DNA of 64,000 nucleotides from NCBI GenBank assembly GCA_907165065.1, contig OU015533.1, positions 25,312,578 to 25,376,577 on the forward strand, read 5' to 3'. The stretch's first letter is position 1, and each line of letters starts with the position of its first letter. Source of the DNA: Caprimulgus europaeus (taxonomy: Eukaryota; Chordata; Aves; Caprimulgiformes; Caprimulgidae). A program made the translations under genes and the position numbers. Below the pieces are notes generated by a model that was not told the origin of the DNA, made no database searches, and worked only from the letters and a program-made list of their open reading frames with translations. Positions 25,488 to 36,415 of this stretch are shown piece by piece.

Positions 25488-25808
25488 CAAGTATCTCTTT
25501 GGGGGACACAGCTTCTTTCAGTTCAGCTGGTCGGCCAAGGCCAACCTGGTTTTGGGCAGAAACTCTGAACTCATATAATTGTTTCTCATCCAGGCTGGTG
25601 GCTGTAAATTCTGTATGAATAACTTGGGCAGCAACATTGCATCTTTTCCATCCTGCTTCAGGATCAGCACCTTCAACTTTTGGTCTAATTTCCACAACAT
25701 ATCCAATAATTGGAGCACCACCATCATACACTGGTTTTCCCCAGCCAAGGGTTATGGAACTCTTTGTGCTATCAACCACTCTCAAGTTTGTGGGAGGACC
25801 AGGTGGTT
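25488..25808 (-). CDS. TTN: TTN exon E22: one Fn3 domain, slightly long
   Basis: 107 codons, about six more than its neighbours. PPGPPTNLRVVDSTKSSITL, VYDGGAPIIGYVVEIRPKVE then GADPEAGWKRC, which carries the extra residues, and YEFRVSAQNQVGLGRPAELK. Third Fn3 of repeat D6. Confidence 0.95.
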
Positions 25809-25912
25809 CTGAGAGACAATAAAAATTACAGATAAGAACACAAGTTGTGCAATCTAGCAACCTGTTACATCAACTTTAGAAAAAAATAGAGTAGAATACA
25901 ATGGTATGATAC

Positions 25913-28879
25913 CTATTGGGTCTTTTGCTACTACAGGTCTTGACGGCAAACTTGGTTCTCCAAGTCCAACTTCATTTTCTGCACTGACGCGGAACTGATA
26001 TTCATGACCAGGAATGAGATTAGTAACCTTCTTGCGTCTCTCCGGGATTGCAGTCTTAGTAACGGGAACCCATCTTAGTGATCGCTTCTCTTTTTTCTCT
26101 AAAATGTATCCTGTAATTGATTTACCACCATCATATTCTGGTGGATTCCAAACTACAGTCATCTCTTCTTTACTAACTCTTGTGACATCCGGAGGGTCAG
26201 GACGTCCAGGTCTATCATATTTTGTTTTTGCAATAATTGGGTGTGTTTCTGTTGGTGGCCCAGTGCCCATTTTATTCTCTGCACGAACTCTGAATATATA
26301 TTCATTACCTTCAATGAGGCGTGTCACATTTGCATAGTTTGTTAGGACAGAGGAAGAGTATGTAGACCAAACCATACGCTTACTTTCACATTTTTCGAGG
26401 ATGTAGTTCTGTATTTCACAACCACCATCATCTTCTGGAGGGTCCCAAGTAACAGTACATCTATCACTTGATATGTCAGTGACTTTCAAGTTTCTTACAG
26501 GACCTGGTTTATCCAAGACATGAACAGTAGCATATGCTACAAAACTACCAGCTGTGTTAGTTGCAGTAATCACATATTTCCCACTGTCACTACGCCTTGA
26601 TTTTGTGAGAACAAACTTAGATGTGTCAGAAGTTGTTTCAATACTGACTCTTGGAGATCTGGTTAGATCTGTGGCATCTTTGTCTTTTGTCCATACAACT
26701 TCAGGCTCTGGTTTTCCTCTGACTCCAGCCTCAATTCTAACTGTGTCACCTGCTTTCACAGTCAGCACCCCACTTAACTTCAGCTCTAGCACTGGTTTCT
26801 GCAGATCTTCCTTCACAACAACTTCAGCTGTTCTTACCCAGTCACTTTCACCTGCCTCATTCTTGGTTTGAACTCGGAATTGGTAAATCTTATTTTCCAC
26901 ACATTTATCTACCATGTAGTGTGTTTCTTTAATGCTGCCTTTATGAACCCTTTCCCATTCATCTGAATCTTTCAGTTTTCTCTCAACATTATAACTTAAA
27001 TTGGGACTTCCACCATCATAATCTGGCCTTCTCCATTTCAGATATACAAATGTCTTTCCTTTCTCTGCAATGTGAAGATTTTCTGGCTCTCCAGGCTTGT
27101 CGATAGGGTTGATGGCAAGGATGGGAGTCTTGGTCTCAATGCAAGGACCTGGACCTATTTTGTTTTCTGCACAAACTCTGAAGAAGTATTCACGGTTCTC
27201 TATAAGATTTGCCTTTACTAATCGTTTAGTGATATCAGAGGAGACAATTGACCATCCCTTCTGGTTTGGTTGACGGTACTCTACTATATAATTTGTAATT
27301 TCAGAGCCACCATTATCCAGCGGACTCTCCCAAGCAATCATACAAGAATCTTTTGTGACATAGCTTATTTTCAGGTTCTGACATGGTCCAGGTCTATCAA
27401 GTACATTAACAACAGCAAAAGCTTGAGCATGTCCACAGCTGTTCTTGGCTGCTATTATGTATTTGCCATGATCAGATCTTTTGGCTTCTTTCACTTGCAA
27501 TTCAACATTAGGTAGATCACGGATTATTTCAACACGCTTTTCTTGGACTAGTACTTTGCCATCTTTAGACCATGTTATGTCAGGATCTGGCCTGCCTTTT
27601 ACTTTACCAGTAATATGGATGGTTTGGCCTACTCGGACAGTAATCAAGTCTCGACAGGTCACATCTAGGCTTACTTCTGGAGGAGAAAGGATGTCCTTTG
27701 CAAGTACAGTTTCTGCCAGTTCTCTTGGTTCTCCCTCTCCCACAATGTTAACAGCTTTTATTCGGAATTTATATTCATTTCCTTCTATTAACCCAGGTAC
27801 TCTGAAAGCACACTGTCTAATGAGTTCATCCTTATTAATCCTATTCCACTGTGTAGTTCCAGTTTTCTGACATTCCACAATGTATCCCAGAATTGGGCTG
27901 CCACCATCTTTGAGGGGCTTTGTCCACACAAGATCAGCTGTTTCTTTGGTTTTGTCTTTTAATTTTGGATTTATAGGTGGTCCAGGAGGAGTGATAGGAC
28001 GTGATGCTTTTATTGGATCAGAGCTTGGAGATGGTTTGCTTAAGCCCACTATGTTTTCTGCAAAAACTCTGAATTCATATGTGTTGCCTTCAAACAGACC
28101 AGTGACTCTGTATTTCATATCAAGTATTGGTGTCTTATTGACACGCACCCATTTACCAGATGCCTCCCGACGTTCAAGTATATAACCAGTTATTGGAGTT
28201 CCACCATCAGATTTTGGTAGGGTCCAAGACACTGTTGCAGCATTTTCTGTAATATCATAAACAGTTGGTTTACCAGGTGGGGATGGTGGATCAAACATAT
28301 GTTTAGCAACTGTTGGTTCTGAATCAAGGGGTGCACCAATGCCTATCTTGTTTTCTGCCCGAACACGGAAAATATATTCACAGCCTTTCTGCAGTCGTGG
28401 AATCTTAATTTTTGTGTGGCTTGTTCCAGAGCTAACCACTCCCCAAGTTTCTTTCTTTGATTGACGCTTTTCAACAATATAGTTTATTATAGGACTTCCA
28501 CCATCATCTTTAGGAGGGCGCCAAGAAATAACCATATGTTCTGGTGTTACTTCAAGAATATTAATAGGACCAGTTGGTGGACCAGGAACATCCAAAACTG
28601 TAAGATGCAGAGCAACAGTTTTGCTGCCGGCTGCGTTAGATACCGTGAGTAGATATTCTCCTGTATCTTTTCTTACACAGTCTTTAATGGTAAGTACAGT
28701 GGAATAATTGTCAGTCTCAATCTTGTATCTGCCATCTGTTTTAATTTCAGTGCCATCAGTAATCCATTTTGCAGTGGGAACTGGCACACCTCTCATAATT
28801 GCAGGAAGTCTCACTGTGGTGCCAGCTTTAACAACAAGACCTTCAATTAACTTCACATCTAGTTCCACGGATGGAGGTA
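25913..28879 (-). CDS. TTN: TTN exon E23: ten-domain D-zone exon
   Basis: 989 codons without an intron: Ig-Fn-Fn-Fn-Ig-Fn-Fn-Ig-Fn-Fn. The first seven domains are D-zone repeat D5, the last three begin D6; the change is near 26801 (KEDL to QKPVLELKL). The first Ig has VKLIEGLVVKAGTTVRLP and the last domain ends YQFRVSAENEVGLGEPSLPS. Phase 1 at both ends. By exon count it equals human exon 304. Flanking D-zone repeats are split into about one domain per exon, so this exon probably lost its internal introns. Confidence 0.97.
26802..28879 (-). repeat. D-zone super-repeat D5 (first seven domains of E23)
   Basis: Ig, Fn x3, Ig, Fn x2 in a single exon, 2,078 bases to the next Ig. Confidence 0.9.
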
Positions 28880-28917
28880 CTGAAATTAGAGAAAAATAGA
28901 AATTACCTTTTCAGGGG

Positions 28918-28977
28918 AATCACAGAATCACAGAATGTTAGGGATTGGAAGGGACCTTGAAAGATCACCTAGTCCAA
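28918..28977 (-). mobile_element. CR1 LINE 3'-end fragment
   Basis: The plus strand reads a repeated ATCACAGA motif followed by GGGATTGGAAGGGACCTTGA and AAGATCACCTAGTCCAA, the reverse complement of the avian CR1 3' end with its ATTCTGTG terminal repeats. The element is therefore in the same orientation as TTN and 5'-truncated to about 60 bases. It makes up almost half of the 134-base intron between E24 and E23. CR1 supports a bird or other sauropsid host. Confidence 0.9.
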
Positions 28978-29013
28978 AGAAGCAGTGAAAAAATATGAAA
29001 AGCTAAAACTTAC

Positions 29014-29307
29014 CTAGTTTTTCTTGACACTCTATTGGTATAGTTGTATCTGGAAGGCTAAGACCAACAATATTCTGGGCTTTCACACGGAATTTGTATA
29101 TTTTTCCTTTTTGTAAGCCTGTAACAACACAGTCTAGCATAGGGACTGTCTGGAACTTTATCCACTCATCTGTACCATCTTCTTGATATTCCACCAAATA
29201 TCCAGTTATCTCAGCACCACCATCACGATCTGGTCGATTCCAAACAAGGGAAACTTCAGTCTTGTCAACATCCACATGATGCAGGTTCTTTGGTGGCCCT
29301 GGAGGAT
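29014..29307 (-). CDS. TTN: TTN exon E24: one Fn3 domain
   Basis: 98 codons. PPGPPKNLHHVDVDKTEVSL, DRDGGAEITGYLVEYQEDGT, YKFRVKAQNIVGLSLPDTTI. The junction codon with E25 reads CAT (H) rather than the usual GAT (D). It ends D4. The intron after it in the transcript is only 134 bases and holds a CR1 fragment. Confidence 0.94.
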
Positions 29308-29458
29308 CTTTTGAAATACAAAACCAAAATGATTACTAGGAGGCCAATCTATGGTAGCAGTGTACCATGTTCACATTATTACCAACAAGACAATTAAAAA
29401 AATTACCAAGAATAATATGAAATAATATGAGCAAATTATATAACTGAAAAACACTTAC

Positions 29459-29758
29459 GCAGTGGATCTATAGCTTTAATAGGCTTGATTGTTTCCACAT
29501 ATGGACCTCTACCAAACTGATTCTCAGCTGCAACTCGGAAGAGATACTGAGTGCCTTCTATCAGATATTTAGCTATGTGACTGCGTTTCTTGGAAGATGA
29601 GGAGATGGCTACCCACTGTGCAGAAGCTACATCTTTCCTTTCCACCACATAGTTGGTAATGACAGAGCCACCATCATCTTCTGGTTCCATCCAGGTGAGA
29701 TAACAAGAATCACTTCTAACTTCACTGATCTGCAGATTTCTGGGTGGACCAGGTTTAT
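29459..29758 (-). CDS. TTN: TTN exon E25: one Fn3 domain
   Basis: 100 codons. DKPGPPRNLQISEVRSDSCY, EDDGGSVITNYVVERKDVAS, YLFRVAAENQFGRGPYVETI. First Fn3 after the second Ig of D4. Confidence 0.95.
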
Positions 29759-29984
29759 CTAATATTGACAAAAATTGAATCTGTTATTTATTTATAACCA
29801 AAGCACTTTTTTAAAACTTAGGAAATTTCAAGAGAAATTAATATATTTAATGTAATTTTAGTCCTTTCTACTGTGTATTTCTTATAACTTGGTTTATTTA
29901 TATTTTTCCAGACAGTCCTTTATTTCTTAATCTCTAATTACAGAATAAAAGCATGCATTACAAAAGGAGCATCAAAAAGATTAC

Positions 29985-30266
29985 CTAAGACCACAACTTT
30001 TACTGAAACAGTCTTTGAACCAGCTGGATTTTCAACCGTCAGGGAATAAATTCCACCATCTTCATGGACGGTGTTACGAATTTCAAGCTTACTGCCAACT
30101 CCTGTAACCTCAATATCAGCTTTGGGTGAGACCTCATGATCTTCTTTCTTCCAAGAAACTTTTGGGAATGGAACACCTTTAATAACAGCACTGAGTCTCA
30201 GGGTATCTCCAGCTTTTACATGCTGTTCTCGAGCCATATTAGCATCAAGTATCAGCTCAGGTGGTT
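29985..30266 (-). CDS. TTN: TTN exon E26: one Ig domain
   Basis: 94 codons. PPELILDANMAREQHVKAG, IKGVPFPKVSWKKED, EDGGIYSLTVENPAGSKTVS. Second Ig of D4. Confidence 0.95.
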
Positions 30267-30351
30267 CTGGAATCAAAATGATATGTTTTTAGGAAATGAG
30301 GAAAAATAAAAATGTCTTCTTAGGTAAACTTATATGACTTATTAAACTCAC

Positions 30352-30660
30352 CAAGTCTGTCTTTTACTTCTACTGGATCAGGAACATAGGCTGGTTCAGA
30401 TTCACCTGCTGCATTGACTGCTTTGACCCTGAATTTATAGGTCAAACCCTCAGTGAGGCCAGTGACTTTATATTTTGTTTCAGGACAAGAATCTGCAGTA
30501 AGATTGGCCTTTTTCCATTCTTCATCACCAACTTTCTGATACTCAACAAGGTAGCCAATTATCTTGCCATTACCATCACGCCGTGGTGGTTGCCAAGATA
30601 AATCAACTGAATTTTTAGTTTTATCTACTGCTTCCGGATTAACAGGTGGACTTGGTTTTG
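30352..30660 (-). CDS. TTN: TTN exon E27: one Fn3 domain with a DGNG core
   Basis: 103 codons. AKPSPPVNPEAVDKTKNSVD, then PPRRDGNGKIIGYLVEYQKV and YKFRVKAVNAAGESEPAYVP. The near-invariant DGGS/A core is DGNG here. Donor GTGAGT. Third Fn3 of D4. Confidence 0.94.
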
Positions 30661-30771
30661 CTGTTAAAAAAGCAAAAAAGGAAAGAAACAGGAAAAAATT
30701 GAAACTATTAAAACAAATTTCTAACTGAAATGTATTAAAATTTCAATGATAAATAAAATTTAATACTTTAC

Positions 30772-31074
30772 CGATTGGATCTCGAGCAAAAATTGGCTTT
30801 GATGGTGGACTAGGATCACCAACGCCAATTTCATTTTCTGCTGAAACACGGAATTCATATTGACAGCCTTCAAGGAGGTCAGGTACTTTGAACTGAGTAC
30901 TGGGGAAAATTGGGTCTTTGGTAACTCTGACCCATCTTGTAGCCATTGTTTCCTTCTTTTCTACAATATAGTTTGTTATTGGCTTGCCTCCATCATAAGG
31001 TTTGTTCCAAACAACTACTGCAGAGTCTTTGGTAACATCTTTAATGACTGGTTGCTCAGGTGCATCAGGAACTC
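30772..31074 (-). CDS. TTN: TTN exon E28: one Fn3 domain
   Basis: 101 codons. [60 protein letters not shown]. The W-x-x-P to DGG spacing is two residues shorter than usual (KPYDGG against PPxxDGG-type cores). The acceptor is CAG followed by GAG, a possible but weak tandem acceptor. Confidence 0.94.
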
Positions 31075-31161
31075 CTGGGGGGAAAAAAAAAAATGTTTAT
31101 GAGCACTACAAATAGAGTAAAGATTAAAGTATCAAAGTAAAATAGAAAATGAACAACATAC

Positions 31162-31461
31162 GGAAACGGTCCTTGGCTTTCATCTCATCAGAGATGAGAG
31201 GATCACTTATGCCGTAAAGATTTTCAGCATAAATTCGAATTTGATATTCTCTTCCTTCAAGCAACTTAGGAATTTTGCATGTTGTTTTAACTGTGGCAGA
31301 TGTAACTGGCATCCACAGGTCTCTGTGTGCATCCTTCTTCTCAATAATATAATTTGTAATTTCACTGCCTCCATCATCTAATGGAGGTTTCCAGGAAACT
31401 ACCATATGATCTTTATGAACTTCATCAAATATAACTGGGCCTACTGGAGGTGATGGGCGAT
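31162..31461 (-). CDS. TTN: TTN exon E29: one Fn3 domain
   Basis: 100 codons. [60 protein letters not shown]. The end motif is YQIRIY instead of YxFRV. First Fn3 of D4. Confidence 0.95.
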
Positions 31462-31910
31462 CTGTTTAAGGAAAAAATAAAACATACTAATGCTTTTATA
31501 TGAACTTCATATGATGAAACAGATTAAACAGTGTAAATACAGTAAATATATTATGAAATTAGAAACTTGGCATCACAGTTTTAATAAGGAATCAAGACCT
31601 CAAGACTATTAATCTTTAATATGTATTTGTCTCACTGGACTTAATTCCTTAATGCTTGCAAGGTATTTGGTGACTGATATTCTCTATAGTGTTCACCTTC
31701 TCTAAATGCATTAAATTATTCGTGCTGAATAAACTAAGATAGAGTTAACTATGTACTCAAAATTAACAAATAGTATTTAAGTATAAATGAGAATGTAGTA
31801 AATAAAATTACTGTAATAAAGAACACTTTAATATTTATATTTTATACAATTCAATGAATTTTAATTGCTACTAAAAATCACATACAATACTGTTGTTTAG
31901 TAAAACCTAC
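31462..31910. other. Intron E30-E29, 449 bases
   Basis: Very AT-rich; nothing recognisable. Confidence 0.8.
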
Positions 31911-32192
31911 CAACAACATTAACTTGACAAAATCCTTTTCTTGATCCTGTGCTGTTCTCTACAGTAACACAATATTTGCCAGAGTCTTCACGGACAGATT
32001 TTAGTATCCCCAAGCAAAGAGTTGTAGGAGTTGTCTTGATCTTTGTACGGTCATCTTCTTTGACAACAATATCATCCTTCAGCCAAGTAACCTTTGGTGC
32101 AGGTTTGCCTGAGTAACGTCCAGTCAGACTGAAAGCTTCACCAACCCGAACAATAAGTTTGTCTCTAAAATCAAGGTCAAGTGTTGGAGGAG
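31911..32192 (-). CDS. TTN: TTN exon E30: one Ig domain, start of D4
   Basis: 94 codons. Translation from 32192 gives PPTLDLDFRDKLIVRVGEAF, YSGKPAPKVTWLKDD, EDSGKYCVTVENSTGSRKGF, without a stop. No long Met-started ORF covers it, but the splice sites (CAG acceptor, GTAGGT donor) and frame are clear. Confidence 0.94.
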
Positions 32193-32311
32193 CTGAAAGA
32201 TGATATTAAAAAACACAATGCCCACAAGTGTCAGCACTAATAATAGGAAAAAATAAGGAATCAGTAAATGTAATCACTGTTCTCAAAAGAAACATGAAAA
32301 AAGATACATAC

Positions 32312-32614
32312 CAATTTCATCCTTGCACGTGATTGGTTTTGTGCAAAATGATGGCTTGCCCTGCCCCACAATATTGCAAGCACTCACACGATACTCATAG
32401 GTGTCACCCTCTTTCAAGCCTTCTACAGTGTACTTCCTATCAAGCATTTTTTCCTTTGTAACTCTGTGGAATTTCTCTTTCCCAATGAGACGGCTTTCTA
32501 GAACGTACATGGTGATATCTGAGCCCCCATTATATTTTGGAGGGTTCCAAGTTAATGTAACAGAGTTCTTGGTAACTGCTTTTACTTCCAGGTCTTCTGG
32601 ACGATCAGGTACAG
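32312..32614 (-). CDS. TTN: TTN exon E31: one Fn3 domain
   Basis: 101 codons. AVPDRPEDLEVKAVTKNSVT, KYNGGSDITMYVLESRLIGK, YEYRVSACNIVGQGKPSFCT. The core is NGGS instead of DGGS. Last Fn3 of D3. Confidence 0.95.
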
Positions 32615-32701
32615 CTGTGAATAAACAAAAAAATCTGGTAAATGTATTTCTCTGCATATTCATCTCATATGACAGTAATCCAACCCTGAAAATATGCTTA
32701 C

Positions 32702-33004
32702 TTATTGGATCTCTAATGACAATTTCTTTTGTTGTCTCTGTGAATGGACCCATGCCAATTATATTCTCAGCTGCAATTCGGAAAAAATAGGCTTTCCCTT
32801 CAGTGAGTCCCTGAACAGTAGCATTCTGTCTTGTAACTGTGTAGCTCACTGGAGTCCAAGCTCTATGGTCAGATTCACGTTTTTCAATTATATAGTTGGT
32901 AATAGGAGAACCACCATCATCTTCTGGAGCAAACCATGTCAATTTACAAGAATCACTAGTTAGGTTCTCAGTAAGGAATGGCATTCCAACTGGGCCTGGC
33001 ACAT
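32702..33004 (-). CDS. TTN: TTN exon E32: one Fn3 domain
   Basis: 101 codons. DVPGPVGMPFLTENLTSDSC, PEDDGGSPITNYIIEKRESD, FFRIAAENIIGMGPFTETTK. First Fn3 after the second Ig of D3; only 87 bases of intron separate it from E31. Confidence 0.95.
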
Positions 33005-33093
33005 CTGAAAGCAAAGAAGAAATGGAGTATTTAAGTATACATGCTGCATGTTATGAAATTTACTTGTTCACAAGGACTGAAGTTGCTATTTAC

Positions 33094-33375
33094 CTAGCAC
33101 ATCAACAATAATCGTCTTCTTCCGTTCACCACCAGCATTTTTAGCAAGAAGAGTATATATACCCTGATGGCTCCTTTTGCAATGCTTGATGACCAAAGAA
33201 GAACTAATTGCTGTTTCTTCAATATTGGCTTCTTCTGGTAAAGCTCGGTCATCCCTGCTCCAAGTCACTGTTGGAGCTGGTTTTCCTGAGACATATGCTA
33301 TAATCCGAATTACTCCTCCAGCATGAACAACAATTCTGTCCCTGACGCTTGCATCCAAATTAATATCAGGAGCCA
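33094..33375 (-). CDS. TTN: TTN exon E33: one Ig domain
   Basis: 94 codons. VAPDINLDASVRDRIVVHAG, VSGKPAPTVTWSRDDRAL, SHQGIYTLLAKNAGGERKKT. Second Ig of D3. Confidence 0.95.
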
Positions 33376-33466
33376 CTGTGGGAGGTGAACAAAAAAAAAA
33401 TTAATGAATTTTGTTTTCTTACTTTGACTTAGAGGTGTTAAAAATGTAAATGTAAATGATAAATAC

Positions 33467-33617
33467 CAATTCTGTCCTTCATTTCAATAATGTCTGTAAC
33501 TTCTCCAGGCTCTCCGATGCCAGCAGCATTCACTGCTCTAACTCTAAATTTGTAAAAGCATCCTTCTTTTAATCCTGCCACAACGAACTTGGTTCCTCTA
33601 ATTTCTTTATCTTTTAC
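33467..33617 (-). CDS. TTN: TTN exon E34: C-terminal half of an Fn3
   Basis: 151 bases, starts in phase 0 (VKDKEIRGTKFVVAGLKEG) and ends in phase 1 after YKFRVRAVNAAGIGEPGEVT. With E35 it makes an exactly 300-base Fn3. The acceptor is CAG at 33618-33620. Confidence 0.94.
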
Positions 33618-34401
33618 CTGGAAAAATTTACAAGCGCAAGACAGTCTTAAGTATACATGGATCCAGCTCACATACAATTCTTCAGATTCTCCGTAAAGAA
33701 GAAAGGACATGAACATGCAAGCTATTCTGAAGATTCACCTTTTTGATAATTCTAACAGACAAGGATATTAAAGCAGGTACAGTAGTCTATGGTCTCAGAA
33801 GAATGACATGTTATTGGACACATTATACTCATATAAGTGAGAGTGGCAAAAATGGAGTTCGTTCTTTTTAAACTCCAATATGAAGCCTATTTACTTGGAA
33901 ACATGCGGGAATTTTAGGTATTACTTAAAATGCACCCAAATGTTTCTGGAGATATAAAAAATACCCAAGGTATGCAACAGTTAATTTTATAATAATGCAT
34001 TATTCAAAAAAGTGGGAAAATGTAGGGACATAGTAGTCGCAAATTATTTTGCACAGTCTGTTACCAGTGAGACTTACTTTTGTGCCAGTTGTAACTTGGT
34101 TTTGTCTTCTGTTCTTTTATCACAAATTACTTACATATTTTGGCACATCTTTAAACAGAAATTTAAAAATTCTAGGTTTAGGAACCTGCAAAGTTAACTT
34201 GATATTGTGGAGGGACAATTACTGACTTTTACATTTGGTCTTATATTTTAAATATATTAAGATAATTATGGTGCAAAAATATGAACTTTTAGAAAATAAC
34301 TTGCGTAGTGAAAATCTGTAGAAAATATATTTTCTGGAGGGATTTCTTTTGATTGACGCACATGGAGAAGAAACCAGAATCTGTAACAATTTTACACCTA
34401 C
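33618..34401. other. Intron E35-E34, 784 bases
   Basis: Splits an Fn3 in phase 0. The E35 frame stays open for about 60 codons into it at 34219-34401 but the sequence there has no Fn3 character. Confidence 0.8.
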
Positions 34402-34550
34402 CCGTTCCCATTCTTCCTTTCCTTCCTCTTTATATTCAACAATGTAGCCAGTGACCCTAGAACCACCATCTTTTAGCGGTGGAGTCCACTCCAAGTCTAC
34501 AGAAGACTTTGTCCAATCAGTAACTTTTGGAATAGGAGGGCCAGGTGGGG
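34402..34550 (-). CDS. TTN: TTN exon E35: N-terminal half of an Fn3
   Basis: 149 bases. [40 protein letters not shown], ends EEWER in phase 0 with donor GTAGGT. The long ORF that reads past the donor into the intron is not coding. Confidence 0.94.
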
Positions 34551-34646
34551 CTGAAAAATATCATCATGCCATTACAGCATAACAATATATTCTATGTTCT
34601 TATTTGAATATTTTAAAACTAAAAAATAGGAATCTAAAATATTTAC

Positions 34647-34961
34647 CAATAGGATCTCTAGCAATTGCTGGATCAGATGGCATGCTTGGTGGACCGACAC
34701 CAGCTGCATTGATAGCTGAAACACGGAACTGATATTCAGAGCCTTCAATAAGACCTGTAACTTTGTATGACACCCCCAGTGTCATAGGTTTGATAGGATC
34801 ACGGTTAACCCTGGTCCATCTCTTTCCGGTAGTCTCTTTGCGCTCCAACCAATAACCAGTAATAGGAGAGCCACCATCATGTTCTGGTTCTTCCCAATTT
34901 ACAGTCATTGAGTCACGTGTTATACTGCTAACTGTTGGTTTGTCACAAGGTCCAGGAACAG
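34647..34961 (-). CDS. TTN: TTN exon E36: one Fn3 domain
   Basis: 105 codons. [40 protein letters not shown], with a four-residue longer loop (DPIKPMTLGVSYKV), and YQFRVSAINAAGVGPPSMPS. Middle Fn3 of D3, matching the long middle Fn3 of D2 (in E45). Confidence 0.95.
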
Positions 34962-35621
34962 CTGAGGGAAAAAATTCACACATAGATTGTAAAAAAAAAA
35001 TTGCTAAAGGAAGATGAACATAGCTAGAGTGCAAAACAGCACTAAGCACTCACATGGTCACAGTTGCATTAGGTACTTGCCTATCTGCATGAGACTCTTC
35101 CCTCATTCACCTTCCCACCCCTATTCAGGTCCATTTACTTCTGTGAAACAAAGTATCTTTCCTTCAAATAAGAACTGTCAAAAAAGATTTTTTCTTGCCT
35201 TCCTGGATCAGTACCTCATTTCAGTGCCCAGCCTAACCTGGGACGTTTAAAGAATGGTCTTCCCTTGCCAGTCTAACATTCCTTGTATATCAGAGCTACT
35301 CCGTCTAATTTCTCTTTTAAAACTGACTCTTCCTGATCTATAAGGTCAATAATATCTCAGATACAACAGAATTACCTGAATCTTATGAGGTGAATGGTTA
35401 TTTGTACATTTAAATCTTAAAAAAGCTTGAGATTATATTTTAATATGAAAAGTACCAGACATGCTTTTAGAACTAACTACTAATGCTAAAACTCTTCAAC
35501 CTATTCTAGAAAATTTACTAGCATTAAGAGAGAAAAGTACTAGTGGTATTTAACAGATGCTGTAGACATACCAGCATATGAAAAAAAAAAAGACATAATT
35601 TGAACGCATGTTCCTACTTAC
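34962..35621. other. Intron E37-E36, 660 bases
   Basis: Contains an A-run near 35581 and otherwise nothing recognisable. Confidence 0.8.
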
Positions 35622-35921
35622 TGAAAAGGTTTCGTGCTGTTTCTGGTTCACTATCCAAAGGTTCTCCAATACCATATTTATTTTGTGCCATAATGCGGAA
35701 AACATATTCATGACCTTCCATTAACTTGGGAACAGTGAATAAGCATTCCTTAGGCTCATTAGTAACAGGTACCCATGTTCTCCTGTTTGCTTCTTTTTTC
35801 TCTATAACATAGTTTGTGATCTTAGAACCACCATCATCTAATGGAGGAAGCCATGATATTGTCATTTTATCAGCCAAAATGGATTCAAATTTAATAGGTC
35901 CCACTGGAGGTCCAGGACGAC
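35622..35921 (-). CDS. TTN: TTN exon E37: one Fn3 domain
   Basis: 100 codons. GRPGPPVGPIKFESILADKM, LDDGGSKITNYVIEKKEANR, YVFRIMAQNKYGIGEPLDSE. First Fn3 of D3. Confidence 0.95.
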
Positions 35922-36028
35922 CTAAAAGATACATTTTTATAAAGAATAATTAATTCAAATACTATTAAAATAAAGTACCACAGGAATGTTATCAATTTAT
36001 GCAATGCATAAGAGTTCTTGATACCTAC

Positions 36029-36325
36029 CCAGAACATTTAGTCTCATCTCCTTTGAAGCAGTTCCCAGATTATTTACAGCTGTTATAGTATACAAGCCTG
36101 TATCATTTCTGCGAGACTGCTGAATCAATAAAGTGCAAGTATCTTCACCAACGATCTTGTTGACATGTTGATCGTACAGCACTGGTGTTTTGTCATCTGG
36201 TTTCTTTGGAGAAGCTTTGAGCCATGTTAATGTGGGGAAGGGTACACCCTTTATCTTGGCCACAATGTTAACATCTGTTCCTTCTTCAACCTCCATAAAT
36301 TCTTTGAGTTCAATAGATGGTGGGC
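36029..36325 (-). CDS. TTN: TTN exon E38: one Ig domain with a loop insertion, start of D3
   Basis: 99 codons. PPSIELKEFMEVEEGTDVNI, IKGVPFPTLTWLKASPKKPD, then a lengthened loop reaching DQHVNKIVGEDTCTLLIQQS and NDTGLYTITAVNNLGTASKE. The loop after the Trp strand is about six residues longer than in the other D-zone Ig domains. Confidence 0.94.
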
Positions 36326-36415
36326 CTACAATGAAATGTTGAAAAAATTAAAATACAAAAATACTTCACAATTTTAAAATGGAATTTGTATTTATTAGCA
36401 TCAGTTAGTACTTAC

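Larger units (their letters stand above)
23983..26801 (-). repeat. D-zone super-repeat D6 (end of E23, E22-E19)
   Basis: Ig, Fn, Fn in E23, then Fn (E22), Ig (E21), Fn (E20), Fn (E19). Last seven-domain unit before the C-zone. Confidence 0.9.
29014..32192 (-). repeat. D-zone super-repeat D4 (exons E30-E24)
   Basis: Seven domains, one per exon: Ig (E30), Fn (E29, E28, E27), Ig (E26), Fn (E25, E24). Confidence 0.92.
32312..36325 (-). repeat. D-zone super-repeat D3 (exons E38-E31)
   Basis: Seven domains in eight exons; the third Fn3 is split between E35 and E34. Confidence 0.92.

Noticed and set aside
34219-34401. Minus-strand ORF continuing E35 into the intron
   Set aside because: A GTAGGT donor follows the phase 0 codon, the continuation has no Fn3 residues, and E34 supplies the missing half.
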